Shown here one piece after another: positions 43,886 through 56,400 of a stretch of DNA of 64,000 nucleotides. The notes under the pieces are model-generated. The model saw only the letters and a list, made by a program, of their open reading frames with translations. It had not been told where the DNA came from and did not search any database. Location: assembly GCA_949358305.1 (NCBI GenBank), contig OX442314.1:49546581-49610580 (forward strand), read 5' to 3'. The position numbers and the translations under genes were made by a program. The DNA comes from Strigamia acuminata. Taxonomy: Eukaryota > Arthropoda > Chilopoda > Geophilomorpha > Linotaeniidae. The stretch's first letter is position 1; each line of letters begins with the position of its first letter.

Positions 43886-46690
43886 AGGGTGTTTCGTTTA
43901 AGACGTCCCAGTCAATTTCCTGAATAAGTATATGCTTTTTTAGAAAACCAAGCAAACTAGCCTATAGCAAAGTAGGGATGACGAATCCAAGGTGTAATCA
44001 AATTTCATGCCAGACATGCAACAATGCACTTTTCATTCGGAAAGTCGTTAGCTGGTTGAGATAGAGCAAAATTTCCAATTACAAAGTTGTAGAGCACCAT
44101 CAATTTAGTATTATCCAACTTATCTTAGTCACCTTTTCTCTTTTCATTTTTCTCGACCCCGACATCAATGATCGATAATTTGTCTGAGAGTCAAAATTAT
44201 TAATTATAAATCAATCAATAAATCAATGAGGGTTTTTGTTCGTGAAATATAATTAGCAAAATTGATTCTTTTTTTAATTTAATGTAATGGGTATCTTTCG
44301 TATTGAATAAAATGTTGACAATTTGCTGAGCCTGTAATCGACCAACACTTAACTTATCCTTCAATGTCACGATTACTTGGTGATATCGTACAGAGAGAGT
44401 GTAGCTGCACAATCAGAACACATGTAACTTACACGATGTCAACATGCTTGAACGCCATACAAGCTGCAGTTAAGGCTAAATGCGTGCACACAATAAAGTT
44501 GCATTCGAAAAGCGAGCTTAAAAGTGCAGTTAAGCATTTTTCATTCAGCCTGTAAAGCGTAATTGAACACTGCATTATTTTTTTACACTGTTGTGTTAAG
44601 AAACGTTTATTTTCAATGTTGACCAACTCATTTTATTCTACACTTTACAGTCTTTTCTTTCTCTTAAATGCACAAGTACAATTTGAAGTACTAGTGGCAG
44701 ATTGTTGGTATCGTGAGCAAAGTTTTTTTAAAAAAAAAAATTAATTTTGCTATTTTACTTTCTTCAAAACTTATTTTTATTTCCCAATTTTTTTTTATGC
44801 CTGGTTGACAGTCGGGGCAATTTTGTAAATGTATTTCGGAAACCCTCGCGATAAAAGGTAGAAAGGAAGCCATAAATATTTGTTAGTTCAAAGATTGGTT
44901 GTGTCATTTATTACGTATGGCCGTGTTTTTCGTATTGTAAACCCCGTATATTATAACCGTCACGATGGCGGTAGCACGTCGAAAATTGGAGGCACACCGG
45001 CAGGTTGTATTTGCTCGTATTCTCGATGGTTTAGATTGTCAAACAAGTCTGAAATTGATTCGAAGATTCATTTTTGCAGCACTGACAATAATATGGGTTT
45101 AAATTCGAAACTGCTAAAATCTGAATTCAAAGGATTAATTAGTTTGAAGATTGGTTCTATTATTACTTATTGTCCGTGCTTTCTCGAATTAAAACCCTGT
45201 ATTATCTTTATGCGGGGTTTACAACCGTCACAATGGAACTTACACGTTGGAGGCACGCCGGCATTTGGTTGTATTCCGATGGTTTTTTCTCATGAATTTG
45301 TATGAGCGTTTTACTTTTCTGCAATTTTAGCTCGAGTATTATTACCGGTGCTCTTGTTTTTTCGGTTAAAAACGAGAGAAATTTCCAAATTTGGTTTTGA
45401 TTGAAATTTGTCATGACAATTTTGAACTCCAATGCACAGTAATTTAAAATAATTTCGGAAAGGTTTGAATTTTTTTAAATGTTGCTTATTGAACCAAGAT
45501 TGAGCTCTGGTCAATCGCTAATTTTCTGTAAAATTCTTTAATCATCTTAATTTTTTCACACAAAATTTTACGTTTTTTGCGCTGTTACTCCACATCTACT
45601 GCAAAATTGTGGAGAGCAACTCAATTTGGATGTTAGAAATGTAGAATTAGAAGTTTCTGTCGAGTACTGTAAGACTGCATTCTCACATGCATGCAGCATG
45701 TACTTGCCATTGTATTGTAAGCCCGCATTCCTTGATGAATGTGGCATTTACTAAAGCTTTAAACTTTATATTTTTCTACTTCAATTTTCATCACTCTTAA
45801 TGAATCTCCTGCGACTCTTACTAAGTCAAAAACAATCTAAAGGCTTGCCCTTTATGCTGGCACGGTGTTTGACTTAGGTTTACGCCATGCAAGTCGCGAT
45901 CTGTGGGACGACTTTCTTCAGTAAGCAAAGTTACGACGTCCAGATTGACTTTATATGCGACATTAATACAGCATCACAGTAAGTTTTATCTCGTTAACTT
46001 AAACGATTTTACATTAATCAAATAAGGCAGAAAATGATGCCTAGAAAGTGTCAATGGGAGGGACGTAATTTAGGGATGATCAGGATGTCCCAAATTAACT
46101 ACATTTTTCCATATATAATTTAAAACATGAGATTGAGAATAAAATATAAATAAATTCAAACAATAATTCAATAAAATTTATGAAAACACTAAATAAAAAA
46201 AAATGCGTTTCATATAGAGACAAAACAATACAAAAAATGTAAACAAAACATCACCTACTTTCTCCTGAAACTTGTTCTCGGTAAGTTGTCGTTAAACAAA
46301 CGTTTAATAATTAATAACAATTTACATTTTTCTTGGAGATCACATCACATCTTTTGGAATGTTTTTGCTGAGGCAACTTTGTATCATAACACTGTGTCAC
46401 ACTGTTGTTAACATGTACTATTTAATTCCTTAAAAGTGCATGTAAATAGAATAGACGAGATGGCGGCCACCAGTCGCATTTTAATGTCGCTCCCGATTCT
46501 TGAAGAAATCTACTCAAAACTTGACGAATAGAGCGATTGTTTCAACGCCATTTCAACCGGGGAAACTTTTCCTGACCATTGTGTCACCTGGTCTTTTCAC
46601 CATTGTTGCTGGCGATTTTAATTGTAATTTCCTCCCCGCCATTACCCGCAATCCCATCACTGCTCACATGTCGAGTTTTTAGCCATAGTG
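43886..46690. other. AT-rich intergenic with small duplications
   Basis: No supported gene. A block with AACCGTCACGATGG and GGAGGCACACCGGCA near 44955-45010 is repeated in diverged form near 45220-45275. ORFs are short and unsupported. Confidence 0.45.
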
Positions 46691-47008
46691 GACGGGGTAA
46701 AGGAAATTGTTTGGCTACGCCGTCTATTTGAAACGGACTTGACATTGTATCATTTTGATGTGTTTCAGCCCTGTATCTTATCAGATAGTACAGCAGCTAT
46801 ACAATATAGCAAGAACGGGGTTGAGAACCGTTCAAATAAGCACATAGAAATCAAGTATTATTATTTGAGGGAATTGTTCCAGAACCAGGTTTATGATATC
46901 AAACATATTACAGGGGAAGATAATGTTGCGGACCTGTAAACTAAATGGTTAGCACGTCCTCGTCTCTCACGTCTTTGTGAGTTCATTTTTGAGATAAACT
47001 CCAATTAA
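46691..47008 (+). pseudogene. Ty1/Copia RNase H and pol end, one stop
   Basis: EIVWLRRLFE, then LSDSTAAIQYSKNGVENRSN, KHIEIKYYYLRE and ITGEDNVADL are the copia RNase H end blocks. A TAA replaces the codon after ADL (at 46937), after which the same frame continues TKWLARPRLSRLC to a TAA at 47008. The 5' part of pol is missing. Confidence 0.75.
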
Positions 47009-47078
47009 TTTTTGTAAAGGGGAAGTTTCAGTTTTATCTTTCCTTCAGTCATACCATACATTTGCTCATAGGGGGAAT

Positions 47079-48420
47079 TGTAGAGAATTGATCAATTGTT
47101 TGGTATTACGTCGCACTACCGTAATACCGCAGTCAGTTCGTGGTTTGTGGTAACATATATTGTTGTGGTTTGCTTAAAAGAGCTTGTTTTGTTTAGTGTT
47201 TTGATTTGGTGCTTATTCCTGTTTGGTTTTACCAAAAACCAATTTGGCTATTGATTTGTCCTATCGTTTTGTCGTGTATAGTTGAATGCAATTAGCCTCA
47301 AACCATGTTATCTTTTAGTGTTCACATTCCCCATGAATAAAAATAGCAGCCAACTTAAGGTTGAGATTTGGCCACTCGTGGATTAATAGGGATTAATAGG
47401 GAGAACGTAATTTACTTTCTCCATTTCTTTTGTCTCATTATCCTACTCCTCTACTGAAGAAGTTTCTTCTTAAACATTGCGTGTCGTGCATGTTTTTGGG
47501 GGAGCGATGTGGGTGTATCACGGGAAACTCTTCACTCAACTGAAATTATAAGAGTTTCTCCAAACAACATATTAACTTTAACTTAATAATAGAAAAGTGA
47601 CAATTACAATAAATAAAAGGTAATATAAACACTCAACATAAAGGCTAAAAGACTTTTTACTTACCGTTGGGCGTCGCTCCAAAAAAGTGAAAAAAGTGAA
47701 ATTTTAATGGAAAAAAGTGAAATTTCAATGGAAAAAAGTGAAATTTCAATGGAAAAAAGTGAAATTTCAATGGAAAAAAAGTGAAATTTTAATGGAAAAA
47801 AGTGAAATTTCAATGGAAAAAAAGTGAAATTTTAATGGAAAAAAGTGAAATTTCAATGGAAAAAAGTGAAATTTTAATGGAAAAAAGTGAAATTTCAATG
47901 GAAAAAAGTGAAATTTCAATGGAAAAAAAGTTAAATTTTAATGGAAAAAAGTGAAATTTTAATGGAAAAAAGTGAAATTTCAATGGAAAAAAGTGAAATT
48001 TCAATGGAAAAAAGTGAAATTTCAATGGAAAAAAAGTGAAATTTCAATGGAAAAAAAGTGAAATTTTAATGGAAAAAAGTGAAATTTCAATGGAAAAAAG
48101 TGAAATTTCAATGGAAAAAAGTGAAATTTCAATGGAAAAAAGTGAAATTTCAATGGAAAAAAAGTGAAATTTCAATGGAAAAAAGTGAAATTTCAATGGA
48201 AAAAAGTGAAATTTGAATTTCAATGGAAAAATGTGAAATTTCAATGGAAAAATGTGAAATTTCAATGGAAAAAAGTGAAATTTTAATGGAAAAAAGTGAA
48301 ATTTTAATGGAAAAATTGAAATTCCAATCAAAATATCAAAATCGAGTCGCCCGCGAGCCGCGATTAATAGCTGCGGCTCAGAGTGCCATCCTGTTTTTCT
48401 CTCTCCAATTAATTCACCCA
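47079..48420 (+). repeat. Copia-associated repeat (probable 3' LTR) containing a minisatellite
   Basis: A purine tract (ATAGGGGGAAT) precedes TGTAGAGAATTGATC at 47079, the expected LTR start after copia pol. A 9-bp perfect hairpin (GGTATTACG) lies at 47102-47128. From 47399 to 48420 the sequence is collinear with the reverse complement of 52995-52640, apart from the minisatellite. The 3' LTR boundary could not be fixed. Because the two copies face each other, long foldback-type termini are an alternative. Confidence 0.45.
47684..48315. repeat. 21-22-bp minisatellite, about 29 copies
   Basis: The unit is GTGAAATTTCAATGGAAAAAA with T/C alternation in TTTYAATGG. About 29 TTYAATGG units were counted. 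Long ORFs on both strands are translations of the repeat. Confidence 0.95.
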
Positions 48421-48503
48421 GTCCGATTGGAGATGGCTGCCATGCAGCCATTGCATTGGGAAATGCACAAAATTACACCCCTCGACAACAATAAAGCTTA
48501 TAT

Positions 48504-49007
48504 TGTTACGAGGCGGACGATCACACTGTGAACCAGTTGTCGCCACCTCGCTTCCTAAACGCTTCCTAAACGATTCGATTTAATTCAGTAAACCCTCATT
48601 AGAGTTCGCCTTAAGCGAATTATGTCATTAATTCACCCATTGAATAATAGTAGATTAACCCAAGTTTACTTGGTTGATGAAGAGAGCTGAATTGTCAGTT
48701 CTCCCCAGGTATCACACCGAGAGGTTGTCGAGCAGTTATTGCTGCGGCATCTTGAGGTTCTTCACCCGCCCGATTGTTATTCATGCTTACTAGATTTAAG
48801 ATAGTTTTAAGATTTAGTCTTAAGTTGTTTTATTTGTGATTGAATAAAAGTATAATTTATATTTTCATAATAAACAATGAGTCCTCTTTATTCCTCTCTT
48901 ATCTGCAACTAGTTTAGAAGTTAATTCAATGCAATTCAAACCCCTAGTTTAACAACTAAGCTCAAGTAATTTACGTGGTTAATTAGTAGTCTTTTAGCCA
49001 CGTAACA
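48504..49007 (+). repeat. Solo LTR, 504 bp
   Basis: It starts TGTTACG and ends CGTAACA, flanked by the 4-bp duplication ATAT (48500-48503 and 49008-49011). It contains an AATAAA signal near 48844 and several short hairpins (for example the outer TTACGTGG/CCACGTAA at 48971-49005). No internal element sequence remains. Confidence 0.85.
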
Positions 49008-49643
49008 ATATCTAACTAAACCTGTGTCTCTTGTGTATTTCCTTTACTCCCTTGACTTGCGGTTCGGTTTTTCCGACTCCCTCGACTTGCAGTTCGGTTT
49101 TTTCAACTCCCACCTTCGCTTTTCCGAATTCATCAAATTTCTTACACAGCTGTGCCAGTTGGAAATTTAGGTTATCCAAACAGTCTTTCACTCTTTTCAA
49201 TTTCCTTTCAAAATACTCCATATAACTTCAAATTTTTTTTATATATTGCTTCTCACCATTGAACGACCCTTTCCTCTTTCCGTGCCTGCTCCCAGTTTTC
49301 TTCATCAACATCAATTGCCGTACATTTTGTAACAAAATAGTCACTTATCATTACGACACTTTCGAATCTTTCGTCGCAGAGGATGCTGCAGCAGGAGAAT
49401 TCAAAATTGTTTTCTTTGGGGCTTTCTTTAAAACTTCCGAATATGTTTGGGTCCTCGGAGGACATATTACTTCTGAAAAAGAAGAAGAAACATTAGAAAC
49501 ATTATTTATCATATTTTTTATCTCTTTTCTATGTTTGACAATGTTTGTGTATTTTTTCATTCTTAAAGAGGCACGGATCACAAGCTTTCTATGTTTCCCT
49601 AGTCCCATACAAAGATCACTTGATCGATCATGTTTGATTTGCA

Positions 49644-50143
49644 TTATGCAATCATAAAATTAAAGAAGCTGAGAGGGCGTTTAGGATGGGAAACAAGAGG
49701 GATATTAAGGTCGGAGGAGTTCAAGGGCAAGTACAGTCTGCTCAAGCAAATTTCACCAAATTTACCTTTCTGGGTATATTCGAGTCGAACCGCCTTCCGT
49801 TCCCAAAAAAATGGTTTTAACGTAATCAGAAAATGTAGGATAACTAAACAAAACAAAAAAATTAAATTAAATAAATCGATTAAATTAGCTAATAAATGTC
49901 ACTCACTTGTCGAGCAACGTGCTCCAAGTGTGTGGAAGAGATTTAGTCTTTTGAATGTCCCAAAGTAAATGCAGAACCTTATCTTCGTTACCTAAGTCGA
50001 AAACATTAACAAATAAATCGTCCATCTTAATTCACTTAATAACTCGTACATTTACCTCGTCTATACTTACACCAACACCATCCAATAACTGGTTGTGTAC
50101 AGGTAATGTAATAGTTGTTACCATTCCTAAACCCTGCAATTTA
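49644..50143 (-). pseudogene. Second calcium-channel alpha2-delta fragment
   Basis: The minus strand of 50143-49866 repeats 15164-15540, including the Cache-type exon end, MDDLFVNVFDL with its GTGAGT donor, and the exon starting after TTTGTTTAG. Here the third block continues past the point where the first copy jumps, giving TIFLGTEGGSTRIYPE, which resembles the GGITRVYP block of alpha2-delta proteins, and then a stop in that frame. Another frame stays open to 49644. It lacks the rest of the gene and is best seen as a duplicated fragment. Confidence 0.5.
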
Positions 50144-50199
50144 GAATTTTTAGAAGAAAATACAAAATTGTTTTATATTAATACAATGGCATCGATTTA

Positions 50200-51250
50200 A
50201 ACACCCCCCATTTTGGCTTAATTTCCCTCCTAAGTTGATTTTAATTTTCCCCCAACCAAAACCCCTCCTGGAAACTAAAGAACCCCCCTAACTTTACTTC
50301 CCCCTATTAATGTATTTGACAACTTTGATTCATACTAGAAATCATGTATACTTTAACAAGGAGAGCACATGTATAAGACAATCACAGATTGTTGCAATAT
50401 TAAACGTGAAGGATTGTTATATCATGCTGAATGAGATCCTAAAATAATTTCATTCCATAAACAGCCAACAATGTAAACAATGAGCTCAAAGTTTGCACTA
50501 TTTTCTCTGTGTATACATCCAATCTGAGCAATCAGGCCTAGTGTATGAATACTGTAAACAACAGTTGCTAGGTAAAAAATAGTTCCAAGATCCAAGTTGA
50601 ATTTCATCATTTGATATTCAATTATGTCATTTCATCATTTGAGATTCAATGATGTCATGACATCAGAACTTTGTTCACCAACATGACTGTCTTCATGAAG
50701 ACAATTACCATGTTTACATGTACCCAGTTATCTAGATAAGTGAAAATGCAAATTATACTTTTCTGGAAAACTGATCATGTAAACAAATCAGTTTTCTAGA
50801 AAAGACAGACTTATCTGGAAAACTAAACTCCAGTTGTACGAGCTAGATTTTGGGCGTTTTGCGCATTGAAAACTGCATGTAAACACCCGTGCATGCAAAA
50901 ATTCAAAAACTTGGATTGAGATATCGTTGGATCGTTGTAGTAAAAATACGTTAGGCCTATTTACCAACGACATTTGGTACCGAAATCAATGTGAAATCAG
51001 CTAAAACCACCATTTTTGGCATCAGAATTTGCATATTAGGCACCATTGCAAAGATTCGAGCAAAAACCTCTTTCCTAACCACCATTTCATTTGTTTGGCT
51101 GAAATGGATGAACAGCCATTTTGTTGTTCCAGATAATCAAAGGGCAGTATGGGTAATTCTCGTATGACGTCATGTTTACCAGAAAACTAACGTCATGTAA
51201 ACGCAAACGGTTATCCAGATAAATAAAATTCGAATATTCACTTATTTGGA
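50200..51250. other. Intergenic with diverged ATCTGGAAAACT / CATGTAAAC repeats
   Basis: Words such as TTATCTGGAAAACT and CATGTAAAC recur in both orientations between about 50650 and 51250, which suggests an old inverted repeat or nested insertions. No gene was seen. Confidence 0.45.
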
Positions 51251-51254
51251 AAAC

Positions 51255-51552
51255 TGTGACCACCTTCGGGTCGTGTGCAACAATTGAGCCAAGCACGCGC
51301 AAGAGGAGGGGATGCTCGCCCAGGCATGCTCCGCCCAAGCGTGATTGGTTGACGCTGTTGCTGGGCCAAAACTTGCTGCAAAACACAATGTTATTTAGGT
51401 AATATTGTGTCTTAATTTGAACTATGGCAGTAGGTATATGTTTTATATCACCTTACATTGAAATAGAACATAGAAAAAAATTATTTGTTCTTGATCTAAG
51501 ATGATTTGGAAATATAGTGCTCACTCAAATAGGAATATTTGAGGTCATCACA
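51255..51552 (-). repeat. Solo LTR, 298 bp
   Basis: TGTGACCACC ... GGTCATCACA with the 4-bp duplication AAAC on both sides (51251-51254 and 51553-51556). It is homologous to 63150-63465, where a polypurine tract shows the element reads on the minus strand. Confidence 0.8.
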
Positions 51553-51644
51553 AAACGTACCGTTTCATAATAACATCGTCTGCAACTCTACAGCGTAAAA
51601 TCAGCGCTGTATTTCTGCTTAAAAATGACAATCAATGAAGAAAG

Positions 51645-51775
51645 CACTAACACAGATTAATCAAGACACCTCACAGGCGAGCCAAACACCCCGTGTACAG
51701 AAACAGAAACACCACTCCTTCCAAATCAGAAAACCAACACCAAGTTTTACACGCTCTACATGATAGTTGTAAATA
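51645..51775 (+). repeat. Dispersed repeat, uninterrupted copy
   Basis: The block ATTAATCAAGACACCTCACA through CAACACCAAGTTTTACACG recurs at 53080-53137 plus 59521-59592, where the intact Gypsy element splits it. Confidence 0.75.
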
Positions 51776-52639
51776 TTTAAATAAATAATAATCAAAGACA
51801 GGAATAAAATTCCGTTTTTTTTTATTTTTGCATTTTCCAATAAATATTTCATGTTTTCGTGTAACTGACAGATTTTGTATCTTGTCTAAGCTCAGAACAC
51901 GTTCTGGATCAATTAATTAATTTTTACAAACGTAGGAACGACGTTTACAAACTTTAGCACCACGTGTCGTAAATATTGTAAGTAAAGATCACATTTAGCA
52001 CCTGACAGAAGGAGCAACGTCGAGAAAATAGATAGCCTTAATAAAAGAATCTCGTCCGGTAATAAAATACTACGGATTATCGTTTTGGCTGTAACAACCT
52101 GCTACTTCTGTTTCCTGAGCTGGATTTACTTCAACTACAGAAGATCCGATGTACTTCAACTACAAGTAATTTCAAGTAATTTAAAATTAAAAAGTACTAA
52201 TTTTTTTTTTTTTTAAAAATTGGAAATTATTTTAAATTAAAAAATTGTAAACTGAATTGTGTGGTTTTGGTTTTAATTATTTCTTTTTTTTATAAATTCA
52301 AAGTCCACGCGTACGTCGTCGCGTACTTTGAGCCACAATTCGCCACCATGTCTGGAGCACTGACAATCTTTAAAAAAATATTAATATATTTAAATATTTA
52401 TATGTATGTGTGTGTTTAGTATATCTTTTTGGTCGTTCTCCATTTCACCGTATGATTTAATAAACAAAACCCATCAACTCGTCTATACATATATGGATGG
52501 GCACAATCAGCTGATCTCTTTGCATCGAATCGGCCGCTGGTCAAATTATTATTGGCATAGATATTTCTTTTTTCAGAAGATAAATCAAGGTTGCGATGCG
52601 ATTCGATTCAATTTGATTACGTTAATTTCTCGCTCCCCC
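51776..52639. other. AT-rich intergenic
   Basis: No gene was seen. The ORF at 52406-52699 has no support. Confidence 0.5.
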
Positions 52640-52995
52640 TTTGCAGTATGTGTGAATGCAAGAATTAATTGGAGAGAGAAAAACAGAATGGCACTCTGAG
52701 CCACAGCTATTCCATTGCAATTTCGATTTATTCCATAGAAATTTTACTTTTTTTCATTGAAATTTCACTTTTTTCCATTGAAATTTCACTTTTACCTTTT
52801 ATTTATTGTAAATATTGTCACTTTTCTATTATTAAGTTAAAGTTAATGTTGTTTGGAGAAACTCTTATAATTTGAGTAGAGTGAAGAGTTTCCTGTGCAT
52901 CACTCTCCCAAACGCAATGTTTAAGAAGAAATTTCTTCGGTGGAGGAGTAGGATAATGAGACAAAAGAAATGGGGAAAGTAAATTACGTTCTCCC
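52640..52995 (-). repeat. Second copy of the copia-associated repeat with a short minisatellite
   Basis: Its reverse complement matches 47399-47620 and 48370-48410. Only about three minisatellite units remain between the flanks, against about 29 in the first copy. Confidence 0.75.
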
Positions 52996-53137
52996 GCCTC
53001 ATAAGAGAACACCGAAACAGACTCTGCGACGACAGTGCCGGAGCTTGTGCTGGTGCTGGTGCGGGGAGAATAGAGCACTAATACAAAGATTAATCAAGAC
53101 ACCTCACAGGCGAGCCAAACACCCAGTGTACAGAAAC

Positions 53138-53401
53138 TGTGATATACGTCGTTGACATTCACTCTATTCGTTTTGATGGCCTAAATTCCGTGCCTTTTGA
53201 GGCACAGTTGGAAGGAAACATGATCACGCTGTGAATTTCGAGTCAAGACTGATTTATTGTGTCTAGAATATGTGTCGTCAAGTTTGTGTTGCTAGGTTGA
53301 AACCTAGCAACTTAAGAATCAAAGTATTGTTTTAATTAGAGTAACAATTGGTGTACGAAATAAATGAGATTCAAAATCGAGATATAAGTAAATACATAAC
53401 A
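53138..53401 (-). repeat. 3' LTR of the intact Gypsy element
   Basis: 264 bp, identical by eye to 59257-59520. Confidence 0.96.
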
Positions 53402-53415
53402 CCCTTCCCCCCTCA
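53402..53415 (-). other. Polypurine tract of the intact Gypsy element
   Basis: GAGGGGGGAAGGG on the minus strand directly before the 3' LTR. It overlaps the last codon region of gag-pol. Confidence 0.8.
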
Positions 53416-56400
53416 TTTTGGAACATAATCCTTGAGATATTTCGGTTGGTTCTTGAGCCTGTCTGATCTGCGAACGGGCGTGGCCGCTGGTGGAAGGCGG
53501 GCCTGAGCAACAGGAGTCTGAGAGCTTCGTTGGAGCTCAACCAAGCGCTGGGTCAGCACGGCCGGGTCGAGCTGATGAGCCGGTCTAGGAGTCTGGCGAT
53601 CGGCCACGTGAGCTGATACAGTGGCCGTGCGATATACTGGCTCCATAGATGCTGACGGTTGATTTCCGGTCGTAGGTGGTGACCTAATAGCAGATGGCGA
53701 TGATGGCTGCAATGGTAATGGTGATAACAATGGTTGATGAGGCGAATTGAGTGAAGTTGTGTTGGGAGAAGGGTCGAACATAGCCGGTGAATACATAGGC
53801 GCGCTACCCTCCGACGTATGAGGTGATGTGAACGCGGATGATGATGATGAAGAAGGACCCGAGTCAGTTCCCCGTTCTGCAAGCAAGTTTGCTCGCGCTG
53901 CAAAATCCGAAATTGGATTAAAATGGGGTGATGAAGGTTGAACCAGGGCCGATGCCGCTGGAGGTGTCTGTGGGATAAGGGGCAGGGCAGCTGCCGGGGC
54001 AAGACTGGCCGGAGGGCCTGGTGTTTCCCCCCGAAATTTTCGTAGATGATTCAAATGCCGGACGATTAGATTACCGGCATCTGTACGAATTTCGTAAACC
54101 AGTGTGCCACGCACGGCGACAACCGAGCCCCTGGCCCATTTAGGGGCTTGCGCGAGAAATACGCGATACCAAACTGGTTCACCTAAACGCAAACGCAAAG
54201 CAGAAGGCAGGGCGACGCCAACTGGGTCGGGCTCTCTGGGAAAAACCCAGGTTTGAACCAATTGGTGCCAAACGTCAGCTATTTGACGGTTAAAAAGGCG
54301 GACGGATGGGGAAATTCCGTCGACACCAGAAGGCGTGGCGTGCTGCGTAAGCAAGATGCGGGGAATGACTAGGTCCCATGCTGTAGATGAAGCTCGTGCT
54401 AGCTGCTCCTTGGTCCATCTAACAGCTTTTTCAGCCCGGCCGTTAGACTGTGGGCTGTACGGAGGTGAAAACAGGTGTGTGATGTGATTGGCTCGAGTAA
54501 ATTCGCCCATCTCGCTGGAGCTGAATTGAGGGCCATTGTCGGTGACCAGGACCCGGGGCAGACCATGCGTGGCAAAAAGACGCCTAAATACTGTAATGAT
54601 TGCCGCGGATACAGTAGTCCGCATGGCTGCAACCTCAATCCACGCAGAAAATGCGTCGACAACTACCAAAAACATGGTGCTGTGGAGAGGTCCGGCCAAG
54701 TCTGCATGGATTCGGACCCAGGGGCCGTCGGGAACTGGCCAGGGCACTAAGGGAGCCCGTGGAGACAAGGGGCGCGTTTGCTGACAAGGATTACATTGCG
54801 CCACAAACTGCTCAATGTCACGGGACATCCCTGGCCACCAGACAAATGGTCTGGCCCGGCGCTTCATTGCGACAATTCCAACATGATGGAAATGCAAAGA
54901 TTGCAGCAAATCCGGGACCAGAGACCGAGGCAATACTACACGATCATGCACCAACAAAAGCCGGTGTGCAGAAGACATCACACGCCTGCGCTGCCAGTAA
55001 GATGATGGAACAGCTACTGGGCGTAACGCGGGCCACGATGCAGCTATGTATGCTGCTAAGACCTGAAGGAGGGGGTCGGCTAACGTCGCCTGAACCAAGC
55101 GCTCCCTGGAAATGAATGTAGAATGAGATGTGGAGAGGCTTCGAATGTCCGCCGGGTATGCAGCGTCTGACTCAACCCCGAGCGCATCCGGATCAGGAAG
55201 AGGCAAACGGCTCAGGGCATCCGCCTCCCTCAAGTGAGTGCCGGGCCTGTGAAATAAGTCATAATGGTAAGTGCTTAACAACAAGGCCCACCTCAACAGC
55301 CTAGGGCTGATGATGTTTGGGATGGGCTTGTTTGGTCCCAGTATCCCGAGGAGGGGTTTGTGGTCGGTATAAATAGAAACAAAAGTGCCAGCCAAATGGC
55401 TATGGAACTTCTTCAAACCGAACACAATGGCCGCTGCCTCCTTGTCCAGCTGAGCATAGTTCTGCTCAGCCGACGACAAGGTACGTGAGGCATAGGCAAC
55501 AGGACGCTCGGAGCCATCACTCATTTTGTGTGCCAATACAGCACCTAAGCCATATGGCGAAGCATCGCAGATTAGCAACAAAGGCTTCTGTAAATCATAG
55601 TAAGTGAGGACTTCCGGCGACGCTAAGATCTTTTTTAGTTGTTGGAAAGCGGCCTGCTGCGTGGGACCCCACACCCACTCCGCTTCCCTCTGCAGAAGAG
55701 CGTAGAGGGGAGCGGATAGGTGCGCCATCCTCGGGACATAGGAAGCGTAATACACCACCATGCCAAGAAAGGACTTGAGTGTCGTGACGGTCGCTGGAGC
55801 TGGACAGTCCAAGACTGCCTGGACCTTAGACATTGCAGGAGCTATGCCATGTTGTGTTAATAAATGGCCCAGGTATTGAACACTAGTCCGAACCGACTGA
55901 CACTTGTCACGTGAGACCCTCAAGCCCTTGTTGGCAAGTCGATCGAAAACTAAAACTATGGTGTAAAAATGTGATTCAAGGGTCGGGGTTGCAATTAATA
56001 TATCGTCCTGATATACTAACACACCAGGCAGACCACGAAATATGCCGTCCACGATGCGTTGGAAGATGCCGGAGGAGGGCGCAGTGCCAAATGGCAAACG
56101 TGTAACGGCCATGAGACCCCTATGAGTATTGACCGCCACTAATAAAGATGATCGGGCGGTCAAAGGGATCTGCTGATACGCCTGCCTCAGGTCCAAGAGT
56201 GTGAAGTACATGGCATTGGCCAGTCCGGCAAGGAGGTCGGCAACCAATGGTAGAGGATAGGGGTCGGGAAGAATGAACCGATTGACAGTTGCTCTGTAAT
56301 CTCCACACAAACGCAAACCCCCATTGGCCTTGGTGACAACGACCAATGGGGTGGCCCACTCAGAATACTGGATGGGCCGAAAAACCCCCTGGCTAATCAA

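Noticed and set aside
47810-48531. ORFs with repeated FHFFPLK or MEKSEIS peptides, possible repeat protein
   Set aside because: They are produced by the 21-bp minisatellite on both strands; the short copy at 52640-52995 does not keep the frame.
51087-51386. ORFs sharing MFCSKFWPSNSVNQSR at 51.1-51.4 kb and 63.1-63.3 kb as a protein family
   Set aside because: The shared part is antisense LTR sequence; the homology stops at the LTR edge.
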